Below are positions 7,733 to 16,553 of a stretch of 64,000 bases of DNA, one piece after another. This DNA is from DSCS01 sp035391585 (GTDB lineage Bacteria; Macinerneyibacteriota; Macinerneyibacteria; Macinerneyibacteriales; DSCS01). A program made the position numbers and the translations under genes. The notes below the pieces were generated by a model. The model saw nothing but the letters and a program-made list of their open reading frames with translations, was not told where the DNA came from and made no database searches. Position 1 is the first letter of the stretch. Each line of letters begins with the position of its first letter. The stretch covers positions 1 to 64,000 of the forward strand of contig CAZNOX010000002.1 of the NCBI GenBank assembly GCA_964574875.1, read 5' to 3'.

Positions 7733-8510
7733 TCTCCTTCAGCAGCAAGCCCCTTTCCGATCTGTTGATAAAAGCGATCATATGAGCCAGTTCGGGACAT
7801 TTCTCCGGGCCCAGCTCCCCGAGTGCCTTGAGCATCTCTTCGCGGGAGGGGCTTTTGCGTATGACAGTGAGAGCATCCTTGAGGACACTCCTGGTCTCCC
7901 GTTCAAAACCGGCCCTACGCAAACCCACGATATTCAGGCCAAAGACGCGGGGAGGATACCCGCTCACAAGCGTGTAGGGAAGCACATCCTGGGTAATGCG
8001 GGACGCTCCTCCCAGCATGGCCAGAGTCCCGACTTTGCAAAACTGGTGGACCAGGCAGGAAGCCGATATGAAGGCCCGGTCTTCCACGGTGACATACCCC
8101 CCGAGGGCGGTGAAGTTCACCATGACCACCTGATCCCCCACTGTACAGTCGTGCCCGATATGGGCATGGCCCATGAGGAAGTTATCGTTTCCCAGAACCG
8201 TCTTTCCCCCCTCGTTGGAAGAGCGGTGGATGGTGGCGTACTCCCGGATGAGGTTCCGGTCTCCCATCTCCACCCAGGACTCTTTTTTCTCAAACTTGAT
8301 GTCCTGGGGCTCGCCTCCGATATCACAGAAGGGATAGATCCGGTTCTCACGGCCCATGGAGACATAACTGTGGATCACCGCGTGAGCCCCCACGGAACTC
8401 TTCTCTCCGATCTTCACATGGTCTTCGATCACGGCATAAGGCCCCACCGAGACCCCTTCGCCCAGCTGAACATCCTCTCCGATAATGGCTGTGGGATGGA
8501 TCGAAGCCAT
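7725..8510 (-). CDS. lpxA: UDP-N-acetylglucosamine O-acyltransferase
   Basis: First enzyme of lipid A synthesis, a cytoplasmic trimer with a left-handed beta helix. The 261 residues begin MASIHPTAIIGEDVQLGEG and continue with hexapeptide repeats; GHAHIGHDCTVGD contains the catalytic His region and the C-terminal helical domain starts near GLNIVGLRRAGF. ATG 8510 is chosen because it lies one base after the fabZ stop and fits the family start; an in-frame start at 8549 would add a non-homologous leader. Confidence 0.95.
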   Translation of the reverse strand: MASIHPTAIIGEDVQLGEGVSVGPYAVIEDHVKIGEKSSVGAHAVIHSYVSMGRENRIYPFCDIGGEPQDIKFEKKESWVEMGDRNLIREYATIHRSSNEGGKTVLGNDNFLMGHAHIGHDCTVGDQVVMVNFTALGGYVTVEDRAFISASCLVHQFCKVGTLAMLGGASRITQDVLPYTLVSGYPPRVFGLNIVGLRRAGFERETRSVLKDALTVIRKSPSREEMLKALGELGPEKCPELAHMIAFINRSERGLLLKENG

Positions 8511-8511
8511 G

Positions 8512-8970
8512 TCAGGCCTCCTCTTTGTCGAAGATCCCCGCTGTGACAAGTCCGGAAGCCCGGACTTCTCCGTCCACGAGGGCCTCGCCTTTCAATTTCA
8601 CAAAATAGCCGTTTTTGAGCTTCTTGCTCTGTTCCACACGGACCTTGATCATCATGGTGTCTCCCGGGAAGACGGGTTTTCTGAACTTTACCGAGTCCAT
8701 TCCCATGAAGAGTGTGTTCTGTTTTTCCTTATCGAAGCCGGTCCGCTCGGCCAGGAGGACGCCTCCAGTCTGAGCCATGGCCTCGATAATGAGGACTCCC
8801 GGGAAAATGGGGTTCTCCGGGAAATGTCCGGTAAACATGGGTTCGTTCACAGTCACATTCTTTTTGGCCACACAATGGTTCTCGTCGATCTCTTCGATGG
8901 TATCGATGAGGAGAAACGGGAACCTGTGAGGCAGGATCTCCATGATCTTCTTTGTATCCATCACTGCCAT
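8512..8970 (-). CDS. fabZ: 3-hydroxyacyl-[ACP] dehydratase FabZ
   Basis: 152-residue hot-dog fold dehydratase of fatty acid synthesis that draws on the same 3-hydroxyacyl-ACP pool as LpxA and LpxD. ILPHRFPFLLID opens the protein; GHFPENPIFPGVLIIEAMAQ carries catalytic His49 and Glu63. The placement between lpxC and lpxA is common in Gram-negatives. It starts 10 bases inside lpxC and ends one base before lpxA. Confidence 0.95.
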   Translation of the reverse strand: MAVMDTKKIMEILPHRFPFLLIDTIEEIDENHCVAKKNVTVNEPMFTGHFPENPIFPGVLIIEAMAQTGGVLLAERTGFDKEKQNTLFMGMDSVKFRKPVFPGDTMMIKVRVEQSKKLKNGYFVKLKGEALVDGEVRASGLVTAGIFDKEEA

Positions 8971-9773
8971 AAGGTAACCTCCAGCATTTTTTTGACAAAT
9001 TCCGTATTATGAAAATGGCCGCTCCGCTCAGCCCGGATGCGTCCTTTCACCTGATGTCCGCACAGGGAGAGGTCTCCCAGGAAATCCAATATCTTATGTC
9101 TGACAAGTTCCCGGTCCATCCGGTACTCATTCTTCAAAGGCTGTCCGTCTTTGATCACCAGGGCATTGTCCGTGGTCCCTCCCCTGGCCAGGCCGGCTTT
9201 CTGAAGCATCTGCAGCTCCTCATAAAACCCGAAGGTCCTCGCCGGGGCGATTTCTCTGAGAAAGGCCTGCGGGGTCACGGCCAGGCTGTATTCCTGAGGA
9301 GCCAGTCCGAAACGTGATCCGTCATAGAGAAAAGAGATGGTGAGCGCCTCTTCGGGAAAACTTTCTACGAGGACATGCTCCTGCCGGTAAGAGAATGAGG
9401 GGAGGAGAAGGGGGGGCGCCGACTCATCCAGCACCTGGCTTTCTTCATGAAGAGCCCGGGCAAAATCCAGGGCGCTTCCGTCAAGAATGGGAAGCTCCGT
9501 CCCCGAAAGAAATTCCACAAGACACTCTGTGATGCCCATTCCGTAAAAAGCGGCGAGGAGATGCTCCACGGTCTGGACAGCTGTTCCTTCCCGTCCCAGG
9601 GTCGTTCCGCGCCGGTCTCCTGTCTTGTATGAGATATGTGCAGGGATAGGAATCCCTCCCAGACGAAAACAGATCCCGCCTGATTCTGAAGGATGGAGGC
9701 GGATATGAGCCTCCTGCCCCGAATGGATGCCGGGGCCTTGAAAATCGATTGCCCTCTTAATGGTCCTTCTCAT
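8961..9773 (-). CDS. lpxC: UDP-3-O-acyl-N-acetylglucosamine deacetylase
   Basis: Zinc amidase of the committed lipid A step. Visible metal and catalytic residues: His71 in VEHLLAAFYG, His226 and Asp230 in LVRHKILDFLGDLSL, and His253 in SGHFHNTEF. The N-terminus TIKRAIDFQGPGIHSG is typical. At 270 residues it is slightly shorter than the E. coli enzyme (305). It overlaps lpxD by 17 bases and fabZ by 10, so all three are probably co-translated. Confidence 0.94.
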   Translation of the reverse strand: MRRTIKRAIDFQGPGIHSGQEAHIRLHPSESGGICFRLGGIPIPAHISYKTGDRRGTTLGREGTAVQTVEHLLAAFYGMGITECLVEFLSGTELPILDGSALDFARALHEESQVLDESAPPLLLPSFSYRQEHVLVESFPEEALTISFLYDGSRFGLAPQEYSLAVTPQAFLREIAPARTFGFYEELQMLQKAGLARGGTTDNALVIKDGQPLKNEYRMDRELVRHKILDFLGDLSLCGHQVKGRIRAERSGHFHNTEFVKKMLEVTLWQ

Positions 9774-10782
9774 AAGTGTCCAGCTTCTTCTCCAGCTCTT
9801 TGATCTTTTTCCACATGGCTTCCAGACGGTTCTGGTAGGCTAAAATCCTGTATTGTTCGCTCATGGGACGGGCCGGAGACCCGCTATAAACACCCGCTTT
9901 TTCCAGAGATCCGGCGATTCCGGCCTGTGCAGTGAGAACGACACGGTCACCGATACGGCAATGGTCTCCCACACCGGCCTGGCCGGCCAGAACAGCCCAG
10001 CGTCCGATGGAACTGCTTCCGGCCACACCGCTCTGGGCGGCGATCCGCGCACATCTTTGAACAGTGACATTATGGGCGATCTGGACCAGGTTGTCGATCT
10101 TCACATCATCTTCGATGACAGTCTCATCCAGAGTGGCGCGGTCGATGGTGCAGTTGGCTCCGATCTCCACTCTGTTTCCGATCCTCACACGTCCCACCTG
10201 GGGGATCTTGACCAGCGTCTCTTCTGTCTCCATATAACCGAATCCGTCGGATCCGATCACTGTTCCTGAATGGATCACGCACGCTTCTCCCACCCGTGTG
10301 TCTTCGTAAAGGACCACACCGGGGAAGATCCTGGTGCGCGCTCCGATGATGCAGTCTTTTCCCACGATGACGCCGGCTCCGATGGAGACGCCTTCTTCAA
10401 GCGTGACATGATCCCCGAGGATCGCACCGGGGGCTACCGATGCTGTCTTGTGGATGGAGCAATCCGCCCCGATCACCGCTGCGGGATGAATACCTTGAGA
10501 GGCAGGAGCAAAGGCCTGTCCGGCGACAAGACCGAAAAATTGAGTGCGGGGGTCATCACAGATGAATTGCGGGGAGGGGTTGTCCAGCTCCCGGAAAGTG
10601 ACCACGGCTCCCACCGGGCGCTGCCCCAGCTGTGCGGCAGCCTCGTCTGTTTCGATGAAACAGAGTGAAGATTCATCGGCAGCGGCTGCAGATGCGAACC
10701 GTTTCAGTATGCGTCCGGGGGCCGGATGGATGATCCGGCTCCCGGGTATCGAAATCTCCTCAAAGAGAAGCGTGATCAGCAT
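9757..10782 (-). CDS. lpxD: UDP-3-O-acylglucosamine N-acyltransferase
   Basis: 341-residue trimeric acyltransferase of lipid A synthesis. It has an N-terminal uridine-binding domain (about 1-100, with ETDEAAAQLGQRPVGAV), a left-handed beta helix of hexapeptide repeats (about 105-295), the catalytic block LVQIAHNVTVQR, and a C-terminal helical extension AMWKKIKELEKKLDTYE. The ATG shares one base with the skp stop (TAATG). Confidence 0.95.
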   Translation of the reverse strand: MLITLLFEEISIPGSRIIHPAPGRILKRFASAAAADESSLCFIETDEAAAQLGQRPVGAVVTFRELDNPSPQFICDDPRTQFFGLVAGQAFAPASQGIHPAAVIGADCSIHKTASVAPGAILGDHVTLEEGVSIGAGVIVGKDCIIGARTRIFPGVVLYEDTRVGEACVIHSGTVIGSDGFGYMETEETLVKIPQVGRVRIGNRVEIGANCTIDRATLDETVIEDDVKIDNLVQIAHNVTVQRCARIAAQSGVAGSSSIGRWAVLAGQAGVGDHCRIGDRVVLTAQAGIAGSLEKAGVYSGSPARPMSEQYRILAYQNRLEAMWKKIKELEKKLDTYEKDH

Positions 10783-11279
10783 TACTTATTGATTCTCTCG
10801 ATGACGAGATCGGTCAGATCCAGTTCATCCCCGGAAGAGATGGTGACGCTTTTATCAAAGACGACATCCAGGCTCTTCTCTTTACGGATATTAGTGACGA
10901 TGGAACGGATCTTTTCGAAGATGGGTTTCATCAGTTCCGCTTTGCGGCGCTCGAGTTTCTGAGCCATTTCGCTGCGGAGTTTGTTGAACGCATCCTGTTT
11001 GTCCATGAGTTCCTGCTGTTTTTTCTGTCCCTCTTCCTGACTCAGGAACGCCGCCTGCTCTTTGAGTTTCTGGTTCAGGCTCACGAGTTCGTTGTATTTC
11101 GCCTCAAGCTGTTTCTGCATCTCGGTGGCCTCTTTTTCAAAGATGCTCTCGGCTGTCTGCTTCTCTTTGGATGCATTGTAGACACGTTCTGTATCCACAA
11201 AGGCGAATTTCAGTTCAGCAGAAAAGGCAAGCCCTGCAGCCAGGGCCAGAACAGCACAAAGAATGATTCCTTTTTTCAT
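10782..11279 (-). CDS. skp: Periplasmic OmpH/Skp-family chaperone
   Basis: 165 residues with a signal peptide (about 1-21, ending GLAFSAE) and a long charged coiled coil (about 35-130), as in Skp, which holds unfolded outer-membrane proteins on the way to BamA. The opening LKFAFVDTERVYNASKEKQ matches the OmpH family. It lies 26 bases after bamA and just ahead of lpxD, the standard bamA-skp-lpxD order. Confidence 0.9.
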   Translation of the reverse strand: MKKGIILCAVLALAAGLAFSAELKFAFVDTERVYNASKEKQTAESIFEKEATEMQKQLEAKYNELVSLNQKLKEQAAFLSQEEGQKKQQELMDKQDAFNKLRSEMAQKLERRKAELMKPIFEKIRSIVTNIRKEKSLDVVFDKSVTISSGDELDLTDLVIERINK

Positions 11280-11305
11280 GATCTAACCTCCTTTTATCCC
11301 CGGGC

Positions 11306-13519
11306 TTAAAATGTCCCCTGGGAGATGCCGAAGTGGAATTTCCACTGTTCCGTGTCAAATCCATAGGCATAATCCAGAGTCAAGGGGCCCATCGGGGTCG
11401 TTACTTTCACGCCGATTCCCGCGCCATCCCTCATGTCACGGAAATTGAAGTCGCCCAGAGTCTCCCAGGCGCGGCCGACATCCCAGAAAAGATATCCCGT
11501 AATCATCCGTTCCACAATGGGAAACTTGTATGAAAATGAAGTGGTAAAGTAAAAATTGCCGCCCTTGTAGTAGCCGTCGTCATCCAGCGGAGAGAGAGCT
11601 TTGTCTTCATAACCGCGGACTCCGTAGATGTTCCCGCCCACGAAGAAACGTTCGTAGATGGGGACTTCCGTGGACGGATCGAGTTTTTCCACAAAACCGG
11701 TCTGCATATAGACGGAAAAGACAAATTTCCAGAAGGAGCGGAAGAACCAGTTGCTTGTCGCTTCCACTTTGTAATAGTTGACATCTCCTCCGAGGAACTT
11801 CCCGCCCAGCTCACCGGTGAGGGTGTTATGAGTCCCCCGTGTGGGCTCAAAGCGGTTGTCCCTTGAATCCCGGGCAAAGGTGAGGCTGGCGCTGCTCCTG
11901 AGCTCTTTTGTCTCGTCGATCTCCTGAGAGGCTTCATCGGAGACATCACTCACTTCCACACTCTCCAGGGAATAGGAGAGGTAGCCCGATGTAAAGAGAT
12001 TGAGCTTCCGGCCCACGGTGAGTGACCCGCCGTTCCTCAAGATCGTGTAATCGGTGTAGTCCTGATCCTTCTTATAGAGGTTCGTCGAGACATAGGTGGG
12101 CGAATCGAAGAGGTTGGGGTTTGTGAAGCCCAGCTGGTAGGTCTCCACTTTCTTTCCGATCTCGAACTGGATACTCCCTTTGTAACCCCGTCCCAGGATA
12201 TTCTGCTCTTCATATTTCAGAAACATGGAAAACCCGGAATATTCCGAATAACTGCCTCCGAGGTTGATGGAGCCTGTGAGTTTTTCATCCACTTCGATGA
12301 TGATATTAAGAATATTGGGGTCTTTTTCGTCCGGCCGGGGAAGGACCCGGACATCTTCGAAATATCCCAGGTTATAGATCTGCTCCTGGGAGAGGACCAG
12401 AAGGTTCCTCTTGAACTCGTCTCCCGGGCGCAGGAGGATATTCCTGAGAATGATCTTGTCGTAGGTCTTGGTGTTGCCGCGGACTTCGATGGTCCCCACA
12501 CGGATAGCCGACCCTTCGGTGATAAAGAGGGTGACATCCACAGTCTCGTCGTGAAAGGTGTAGCGGGGGGTGATATCAGCAAAGATGTGCGAGCGGTTCC
12601 CGTAGGCCTCCAGCAGCTTGACTTTGGCCTTTTCCCAGTCGTCTCCGGCAAAGTACTCCCCGGGGCCGATGGAGACCATGTCCCGCAGCTCTTCGTCTTT
12701 GAAGAGCTCGTTCCCTTCGAAAGTGATCTCCCCCAGGCGGTAGCGTTTCCCTTCGTTGAGGGTGATGATGATATCCCTGCGTCCCGGGTCACGCGACGGA
12801 ACGATCTCGTAACCTTCCACGGAAGCGTTGAAATAACCCATCTCCCAAAGTTTCTCTTCGATGAGTGTCATGTCCCCGTCGAGTTTTTCTGTATCCAGCT
12901 TGGGATGACGCCACCAGGACGACTCTTTGGACTCCATGGCTTTTTTGAGTTTCTTCGGCTCCAGCTCTTTGAGCCCCTTGAACCGGATGGTCCCGATACT
13001 GAGCTTGCTTCCTTCATCGATATCGATGACCAGGTTCACCCCGTCCTGGGCCTCTTCGGCCGTTGCGGTGACATTGACCAGAAAATAGCCGTTTTCTTTG
13101 TATTTTTTCTCGATGTTGTATTTGGCCTGGTGAAGGTACTTGGAATCAAAGGGGACATCCTCCACAAGAAAGGGGGCTTCATACAGGATTTTCGTGTCAT
13201 CGTATTTTTTATTGCCCCGGATGGTGATGTTCCGTATAAAGGGGCGCTCCCTGACGCTGTAGATGACCACGATCCCACCGTCTGCGTTTTCCGCCCGGAC
13301 ATCGATCCGGTCAAAATACCCCAGGTCATACATGTTCTCAATATCCTGACGCAGTTTGATGACGGAAAACTCTGTCCCTTCCACGCTGTGACAGACAGAA
13401 AGGATAAAATCCTTGTCGATATTCTTCAGGCCTTCGATACGGACCTCTTTTACGGGGATACCCCATAGCGTGACTACGGCCGCGGCCAAAAAGACAACAC
13501 TGCTAATCCATTTTTTCAT
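11306..13519 (-). CDS. bamA: Outer membrane protein assembly factor BamA
   Basis: Core of the BAM complex. 737 residues: signal peptide (about 1-20), POTRA repeats (about 20-415) with recurrent YDLGYFDRI, MGYFNASVEG and NLGYFEDVRVLPR strands, then a 16-strand barrel. Barrel features: FLKYEEQNILGRG, the strand pair GGNIYGVRGYEDKALSP (VRGY/F motif in loop 6), and a C-terminal aromatic signature ending ISQGTF. ATG 13519 has GGAGGAG upstream and starts a clean signal peptide. The gene begins 17 bases inside clpC, so the two are translationally coupled. Confidence 0.96.
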   Translation of the reverse strand: MKKWISSVVFLAAAVVTLWGIPVKEVRIEGLKNIDKDFILSVCHSVEGTEFSVIKLRQDIENMYDLGYFDRIDVRAENADGGIVVIYSVRERPFIRNITIRGNKKYDDTKILYEAPFLVEDVPFDSKYLHQAKYNIEKKYKENGYFLVNVTATAEEAQDGVNLVIDIDEGSKLSIGTIRFKGLKELEPKKLKKAMESKESSWWRHPKLDTEKLDGDMTLIEEKLWEMGYFNASVEGYEIVPSRDPGRRDIIITLNEGKRYRLGEITFEGNELFKDEELRDMVSIGPGEYFAGDDWEKAKVKLLEAYGNRSHIFADITPRYTFHDETVDVTLFITEGSAIRVGTIEVRGNTKTYDKIILRNILLRPGDEFKRNLLVLSQEQIYNLGYFEDVRVLPRPDEKDPNILNIIIEVDEKLTGSINLGGSYSEYSGFSMFLKYEEQNILGRGYKGSIQFEIGKKVETYQLGFTNPNLFDSPTYVSTNLYKKDQDYTDYTILRNGGSLTVGRKLNLFTSGYLSYSLESVEVSDVSDEASQEIDETKELRSSASLTFARDSRDNRFEPTRGTHNTLTGELGGKFLGGDVNYYKVEATSNWFFRSFWKFVFSVYMQTGFVEKLDPSTEVPIYERFFVGGNIYGVRGYEDKALSPLDDDGYYKGGNFYFTTSFSYKFPIVERMITGYLFWDVGRAWETLGDFNFRDMRDGAGIGVKVTTPMGPLTLDYAYGFDTEQWKFHFGISQGTF

Positions 13520-15863
13520 TCGACTCCTCCGACGCAAGATCTCTGAGGATGGAATCGCCCGTACGCTCGGTTACGATATTCCCATCAATCAAGTTTACTT
13601 TTACGGTATCGCCCTCGATAAACTTCCTGGACAGGATCTCCAGTGCCAGGGTATCTTCAATATGACGCTGAATCGCCCTTTTGAGAGGACGGGCGCCAAA
13701 TTCAGGGCTGTACCCCACTTCGATGAGGAAGTTCTTGACCTCCTCGGTGACATCCAACTGAATATTACGCTCCTGGAGACGGGACCTGACTTCAGCCAGG
13801 ATCAAGTCGATGATCAGGCTGATCTCCGTCCGTCCCAGGGGATTAAAGACCACAAGCTCGTCCACCCGGTTGATAAACTCCGGGTTGAAGAGTTTTTTCA
13901 CTTCGCTGATGACCATGGATTTCATCTTGTCGTAATCGATCTCGACGCCGGTCTTTGAGAATCCCAGGGTCTTCTGCTGCCAGATAAATTTTGCCCCGAT
14001 GTTTGACGTCATGATGATGATGGTGTTTTTAAAATCCACAAGCCGCCCCACATTGTCCGTGAGCCGCCCGTCTTCAAAGACCTGAAGAAGCACGTTGAAG
14101 ACGTCGGGATGAGCTTTTTCGATCTCATCCAGAAGGATGACGGAATAGGGTTTGCGGCGCACCTTCTCGGTAAACTGCCCTCCCTCTTCATAGCCCACAT
14201 ATCCGGGAGGGGCTCCCGTCAGGCGGGAAACAGAAAACTTTTCCATATATTCCGACATGTCCACACGGATCATCGCATCAGGGTCATCGAACATAAAGGC
14301 TGCGAGCACCCGGGCCAGCTCGGTCTTCCCCACTCCCGTGGGCCCCAGAAACATGAAGGTCCCGATGGGCCGGTTGGGATCCTTGAGCCCGGCGCGGGCC
14401 CGGCGAAGGGCATTGGCGATGACGGTGATGGCCTGGTCCTGTCCGATGATATGCCGTTTGAGCTCCTCTTCGATCTTCAGCAAGCGCTCGCTCTCCTTCT
14501 CTTCGATCTTGGAGAGGGGGATGCCTGTGAGTTTGGAGATGAGAAGCTTGATATCATCGGCCTGAACGCTTTTGACATCGTTGGCCTGTGAGCTTGCCCA
14601 CTCCTTTTTCATCTCCCGGATGCGGTCTTTCAGCTTGCTTTCCTTGTCTCTGTAACTGGCGGCCTTTTCAAACTCCTGCATCATGATGGCCGTTCTCTTG
14701 TCCAGGGAGATCTGCTCCACTTTCTTCTCCAGGTCGGCGATATCCTTGGGCATCTGGGAGAGGGTCAGGCGGACCATAGAGGCCGCTTCATCGATGATGT
14801 CAACGGCCTTGTCAGGAAGGAACCGGTCGGAAAGATACCGGTCCGAAAGCCTGGCGGCGGCCACGATGGACTCATCGGTGATCTTGACTCCGTGATGAGC
14901 TTCATACCTGTCGCGCAGGCCTGAGATGATCTCGATGGTCTCCTCCACAGTGGGCGGTTCCACGATGATCTTCTGGAAACGGCGCTCCAGGGCGGCATCT
15001 TTTTCAATATATTTCCTGTATTCGTCCAGGGTGGTGGCTCCGATACACTGGATCTCACCCCTGGCGAGAGAGGGTTTGAGGATATTGGAGGCATCGATGG
15101 CTCCTTCAGCGGCTCCGGCCCCCACAAGGGTATGGATCTCATCGATAAAGACGATGATGTTTTCAGACTGCTCGATCTCCTTGAGGAGAGCTTTCAAACG
15201 CTCTTCGAACTGGCCGCGGTATTTCGTCCCGGCGATGACNNNNNNNNNNNNNNNNNNNNNNNNNNNNNNNNNNNNNNNNNNNNNNNNNNNNNNNNNNNNN
15301 NNNNNNNNNNNNNNNNNNNNNNNNNNNNNNNNNNNNNNNCGTGTGAGGTCACGGCTGAAATCATCGAGAGGGGAACTCTTCTGCCCTGTCTTCCCGCGTG
15401 TGCCGGAGAGATCTCCCTCCAGGTCTCCGCTGAGAAGGCGCACCACCTCACTGCGGACTCTGTCCGGAGTGACTCCGAAGTTTTTTAAAACCCGCGAGGC
15501 GATCCCTTCTCCCTCACGGAGAAGCCCGAGAAGGATATGTTCTGTCCCCACAAAATTGTGGCCCATGCGCCCGGCTTCGTCCATGGCCAGCTCCAGGACC
15601 CGTTTGGCCCGGGGAGTCAGCTGAATATCGTGCTCCACACGCGCCCGGTCCCCATCCTGTATGATAAATTTCTTGATCTCATCGCGAAGCAGGTTGATAT
15701 CCACTTCCAGACGGCGCAGGACGATGACGCCGATACTGGCGCCCTCCCTGAGCAGCCCGAGGAGAAGATGCTCCGTCCCGATAAAATCATAGTTGAGACG
15801 GGCGGCTTCTTCGCGTGCGTAGAGGACCACTTTACGGGCCCGCTCGCTGAATCGGTCATACAT
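13503..15863 (-). CDS. clpC: ATP-dependent Clp protease ATP-binding subunit ClpC (interrupted by gap)
   Basis: Hsp100 unfoldase that feeds substrates to ClpP. Domains: two Clp-N repeats (GTEHLLLGLLREG and GTEHILLGLLREGEG), AAA1, a UVR-type middle segment (IMMQEFEKAASYRDKESKLKD) that marks ClpC rather than ClpB, and AAA2 with GPTGVGKTEL and ILLDEIEKAHPDV. AAA1 Walker B FIDEIHTLVGAG is present, but Walker A lies in the N run 15240-15339. Compared with B. subtilis ClpC about 75 residues should lie there, more than 100 N allow. It is an unusual member of an envelope operon, between lolD (3-base gap) and bamA. Confidence 0.93.
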   Translation of the reverse strand: MYDRFSERARKVVLYAREEAARLNYDFIGTEHLLLGLLREGASIGVIVLRRLEVDINLLRDEIKKFIIQDGDRARVEHDIQLTPRAKRVLELAMDEAGRMGHNFVGTEHILLGLLREGEGIASRVLKNFGVTPDRVRSEVVRLLSGDLEGDLSGTRGKTGQKSSPLDDFSRDLTXXXXXXXXXXXXXXXXXXXXXXXXXXXXXXXXXXVIAGTKYRGQFEERLKALLKEIEQSENIIVFIDEIHTLVGAGAAEGAIDASNILKPSLARGEIQCIGATTLDEYRKYIEKDAALERRFQKIIVEPPTVEETIEIISGLRDRYEAHHGVKITDESIVAAARLSDRYLSDRFLPDKAVDIIDEAASMVRLTLSQMPKDIADLEKKVEQISLDKRTAIMMQEFEKAASYRDKESKLKDRIREMKKEWASSQANDVKSVQADDIKLLISKLTGIPLSKIEEKESERLLKIEEELKRHIIGQDQAITVIANALRRARAGLKDPNRPIGTFMFLGPTGVGKTELARVLAAFMFDDPDAMIRVDMSEYMEKFSVSRLTGAPPGYVGYEEGGQFTEKVRRKPYSVILLDEIEKAHPDVFNVLLQVFEDGRLTDNVGRLVDFKNTIIIMTSNIGAKFIWQQKTLGFSKTGVEIDYDKMKSMVISEVKKLFNPEFINRVDELVVFNPLGRTEISLIIDLILAEVRSRLQERNIQLDVTEEVKNFLIEVGYSPEFGARPLKRAIQRHIEDTLALEILSRKFIEGDTVKVNLIDGNIVTERTGDSILRDLASEESNEKMD
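15240..15339. other. Assembly gap inside clpC, 100 N
   Basis: Exactly 100 N between SRDLT and VIAGTKYRGQFEERL of ClpC. Family alignment from memory puts about 75 residues there, so the true gap is nearer 230 bases. The flanks belong to one gene; the matching frame across the placeholder is coincidental. Confidence 0.98.
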
Positions 15864-15866
15864 GGC

Positions 15867-16553
15867 TTAATCCTCCTCCAAAGGATGAAGCTTTTTATGC
15901 TCCAACTGATAGATCTCGTCGCAACGCCCGGCCATGGCCCGGTTATGGGTCACCATGACAAAGGCGCAATTCCTCTTCTTCTGAAGGGCCAGGAGAAGAT
16001 CCATGATCTCATCGGAATGGCGTTCATCCAGGTTTCCGGTGGGTTCATCGGCCAGGATAAGGACGGGGTCCTTGACCAGGGCCCGCCCGATAGCCGTCCG
16101 CTGTTTTTCCCCTCCTGAGAGAAGACTGACAATATGGCTCCTCCTGTGGGAAAGGCCCAGATCTTCGATGACGGCATCTGTGCGCTCCAGAGCTTCTTTC
16201 TCATTATAGGTCATCCGCGCTGCGATGTAAATGTTTTCCCTGAGGGTCAGGTCATTGAAAAGCTGGAAAAACTGGAAGACAAAAGCGATGTCGTTTTTGA
16301 GGATGCGCGCACGGGTGTTGTCGTCCAGGAGAGTGAGGTTCCGGCCGTTGAGAAAGACCTCCCCCTCTGTGGGAAGGGTGAGCTGCCCCAGGACATGGAG
16401 AAATGTGGATTTCCCCACCCCGGATTCTCCGATAACGGCGACGGTCTTCTCACCGGAAGCCTGCCAGTTCACATGGGAAAAGACTTCGATGTCCTCTCCC
16501 GGAGAACGGTAGACTTTGGATAAACCGCGGACCTCAACTGTAATGTCATTCAT
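15867..16553 (-). CDS. lolD: Lipoprotein-releasing ABC transporter ATPase LolD
   Basis: 228-residue ATPase that powers release of lipoproteins to LolA. Walker A GESGVGKST, Q-loop VFQFFQLFNDLT, signature LLSGGEKQRTAIGRAL, Walker B VLILADEPTGNLD and the His-loop MVTHN are all present. It starts 8 bases inside the permease gene and ends 3 bases before clpC. MacB-type ATPases look alike; pairing with a LolC/E permease in a lipid A operon favours LolD. Confidence 0.9.
   Translation of the reverse strand: MNDITVEVRGLSKVYRSPGEDIEVFSHVNWQASGEKTVAVIGESGVGKSTFLHVLGQLTLPTEGEVFLNGRNLTLLDDNTRARILKNDIAFVFQFFQLFNDLTLRENIYIAARMTYNEKEALERTDAVIEDLGLSHRRSHIVSLLSGGEKQRTAIGRALVKDPVLILADEPTGNLDERHSDEIMDLLLALQKKRNCAFVMVTHNRAMAGRCDEIYQLEHKKLHPLEED

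Noticed and set aside
12551..13468. 305-residue plus-strand frame
   Set aside because: Antisense to bamA with no ribosome site or homology.
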